Shown one piece after another: positions 6,172 through 7,838 of a stretch of DNA of 7,838 nt. Within the stretch, counting starts at the first letter, position 1; each line of letters opens with the position of its first letter. The notes beneath the pieces were generated by a model, which worked only from the letters and a program-made list of their open reading frames with translations, was not told the DNA's origin and did no database searches. Source of the DNA: Desulfuromonadaceae bacterium GWC2_58_13 (GTDB lineage Bacteria; Desulfobacterota; Desulfuromonadia; Desulfuromonadales; Trichloromonadaceae); NCBI GenBank assembly GCA_001825565.1, contig MHXM01000014.1, forward strand, positions 262 through 8,099, read 5' to 3'. The translations under genes were made by a program, and so were the position numbers.

Positions 6172-7838
6172 CTACCCCACCAGCTCGACCCAAAAGGTGG
6201 CGCCGCCCCCCGGGGTCTCTTCAACCCAGGCCCTGCCTCCGAAGAGTCGGGCTATTTTTTTGATCGTCGCCAGGCCGATTCCGGTGCCACGCCGGCTTTT
6301 TCCCGAAGTCCCGCGGAAAAATGCCTCGAAAATCTTTTCTCGCTCTTCTTCCGGAATGCCGGGACCGTGGTCGCGAACAAACAGTCGCACCCGATCCTTC
6401 TCTCGCAGCCCTCCCACCTCGATCGGGCCGCCACCGCCGCCGGCGTAACGAAGCGCATTGCCGATCAGGTTGTCGAAAATCTGGTTCAGCAGGGTTCTCG
6501 GCAACCGGACCCGGGGAAAATCTTCCACCCGGATCTCCACCCCCGATTCGGCTATTTGAGACGCCATGACATCCAGTAGTTCGGAAACCACCTGGCTCAC
6601 CTCCAGGGGCTCGTCCGGAAGCTTCAGCGCCCCCACCTTGGCCAGGTTGAGCAGATCCTCGATCATGGCCGCCATGACCTGCCCTTGTCGGTCGATTTCG
6701 CCCAAAAGATCGAGCGCCTTGGCGTCAAGCTTATCGGCATACGCCGATTTCAGATATTGGGCATAGCCGACAATCGGGGTCAGCGGCGTGCGCAGGTCAT
6801 GGGAAACGGTGCAGACAAACGCATCCAGTTCACGGTTAAGCTCCTGCAATTGTTCTTCCATTCGCTTCCGCTCGGTAATGTCCTGTACCAGGCCGACGCA
6901 ATATTCCTCGGTACCCTCTCCCCCAAAGACACAGGCCACCGAGGTGTGGCCCCAGAACACCGTGCCGTCTTTGCGCAAGTATCGCTTCTCGGTGTCGACG
7001 ATCCGGTTCTGATCCCCGGCCAGAAGCTGATAATATCCCCGGGTCCATTCCCGGTCCTCGGGGTGGGTGACATCGAAAACCGACATCTTAAGCAGTTCCG
7101 CCTCTTCATACCCGACAAACCGGATAAATGCCGGATTCACCTGCTTGAAAACGCCGTCCGGCGAAATCATCACCACGCCGGACGCCGCCGATTCGAAAAT
7201 GGAACGAAAGCGCTCCTCGCTCAGTTTCAGGGCGTCCTCGGCCCGCTTGCGGTCGCTGATGTCGAGCACCATGGCCACGAAAACCGGGCGCTCCTCCAGC
7301 GTGAGCAACTGCAGATGGACTTCCACGGGATAACAGGAACCGTCCTTGCGCCGATGACTGCTATAAAAAGTGGCCGTCTCCCTGGCTTTGGATCTCAGCG
7401 GCTGGAGCAGGGTCTCGAAGGATTCCCAGGAAAACTCCGGCTTTATATCTAGCGGGGTGAACTGGCGAAGCTCATCCATGGAATACCCGAGGTTCTTCAG
7501 AGCCCCCCGGTTTATTTGTAGAAAATGGAGGGTTTCCGCATCGAAGGTATAGATTTCGTTCAGCGAAGCATCGAGCAGCCCGCCAAATTCGGCGGCTTTT
7601 CGCACGGCGCGCCGGTGATCGACAATCCGCCTCCACTCGCGCCGGCTCCGTTCGACGATATAAGGCAGGTCCGCAAAAGAATCCATCGACTTGACCACAT
7701 AATCGAGAGCCCCCCGTTTGATCGCCTCGACCGCCACCTGCTCATCCCCCTGGCCGGTCAGAATCACCACCGGCCAGCGGACCTGGTCGGGATCCTCGGG
7801 GAGCAGGTCCGTTCCCCTGCCGTCGGGGAGCAGATAAT
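6172..7838 (-). CDS. Receiver-PAS-PAS-HisKA-HATPase hybrid sensor histidine kinase (partial, N-terminus missing)
   Basis: About 555 codons are visible; the start lies beyond the right edge. Residues here count from the GTG at 7770, with 22 earlier in-frame codons visible. The first visible residues YLLPDGRGTDLL and VILTGQGDEQVAVEAIKRGALDYVVK are the second half of a CheY-like receiver, including the Thr (T5) and Lys (K27) switch positions. Two PAS domains follow (about 60-178 and 180-303), each ending in a PAC-type DISDRKR / DITERKR. The kinase core has H-box VSHDLRTPL (His324), N-box DNLIGNALRYA (Asn438), G1 DHGPGIP (467-473), F-box FEAFFRG and G2 GTGIGLAT. There are no membrane helices, so it is a cytoplasmic relay protein that takes phosphate on the receiver and senses ligand or redox through PAS. 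No heme or flavin signature is recognisable. The next protein in the relay is not visible; a small receiver or another kinase may lie to the right. Confidence 0.95.
   Translation of the reverse strand, partial: YLLPDGRGTDLLPEDPDQVRWPVVILTGQGDEQVAVEAIKRGALDYVVKSMDSFADLPYIVERSRREWRRIVDHRRAVRKAAEFGGLLDASLNEIYTFDAETLHFLQINRGALKNLGYSMDELRQFTPLDIKPEFSWESFETLLQPLRSKARETATFYSSHRRKDGSCYPVEVHLQLLTLEERPVFVAMVLDISDRKRAEDALKLSEERFRSIFESAASGVVMISPDGVFKQVNPAFIRFVGYEEAELLKMSVFDVTHPEDREWTRGYYQLLAGDQNRIVDTEKRYLRKDGTVFWGHTSVACVFGGEGTEEYCVGLVQDITERKRMEEQLQELNRELDAFVCTVSHDLRTPLTPIVGYAQYLKSAYADKLDAKALDLLGEIDRQGQVMAAMIEDLLNLAKVGALKLPDEPLEVSQVVSELLDVMASQIAESGVEIRVEDFPRVRLPRTLLNQIFDNLIGNALRYAGGGGGPIEVGGLREKDRVRLFVRDHGPGIPEEEREKIFEAFFRGTSGKSRRGTGIGLATIKKIARLFGGRAWVEETPGGGATFWVELVG

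Noticed and set aside
5926..6579. Plus-strand open frame running from the intergenic region into the kinase
   Set aside because: Its second half is antisense to the kinase catalytic core and the first half has no motif or ribosome-binding site.
6685..7452. Plus-strand open frame of 255 codons over the kinase
   Set aside because: It is antisense to the PAS and HisKA domains of a gene whose motifs are complete.

Overview
This is a gene-dense, GC-rich window with no rRNA, tRNA, CRISPR array or insertion sequence. It encodes two peroxide-handling ferritin-like proteins, a NodIJ-type ABC exporter, a YprB-type nuclease and a receiver-PAS-PAS-histidine kinase. This gene content and the codon style fit an anaerobic or microaerophilic proteobacterium of the Desulfuromonadales/Geobacter kind. 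That placement is inference from gene content only.

Left part (1-2973, all minus strand): a tight five-gene cluster, read from right to left. It runs reverse rubrerythrin (NADH peroxidase type), a second ferritin-like protein, an exported GATase-like/DUF4350-type protein, an ABC ATPase, and an ABC-2 permease cut by the left edge. Gaps are 46 nt, a 7-nt overlap, 20 nt and a 4-nt ATGA overlap. A strong sigma70-type promoter (TTGACG-16-TATAAT, with an AT-rich stretch upstream) precedes the first gene, and an imperfect palindrome sits at the predicted transcription start. The cluster looks like one operon linking cytoplasmic peroxide reduction to an envelope ABC-transport module. This exact combination is the best candidate here for an undescribed functional unit.

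Middle (3085-5130): a DEDD-type exonuclease (minus) is divergent from two small overlapping plus-strand genes. These encode paralogous five-helix membrane proteins that look like the two halves of a permease. Their basic residues are distributed differently, as expected for partners inserted in opposite orientations. A perfect 10-bp hairpin overlaps the stop codon of the second half and terminates the convergent gene.

Right part (5156-7838, minus): an exported DUF4124/coiled-coil/retropepsin-like protease, then about 320 nt with no confident gene but a likely terminator. Last is a soluble receiver-PAS-PAS-HisKA-HATPase sensor kinase, cut by the right edge at about the phospho-acceptor Asp codon.

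Several starts are set by Shine-Dalgarno or promoter position: the second ferritin-like gene starts at 2384, the reverse rubrerythrin at 2973, the nuclease at 3918 and the second half-permease at 4566.
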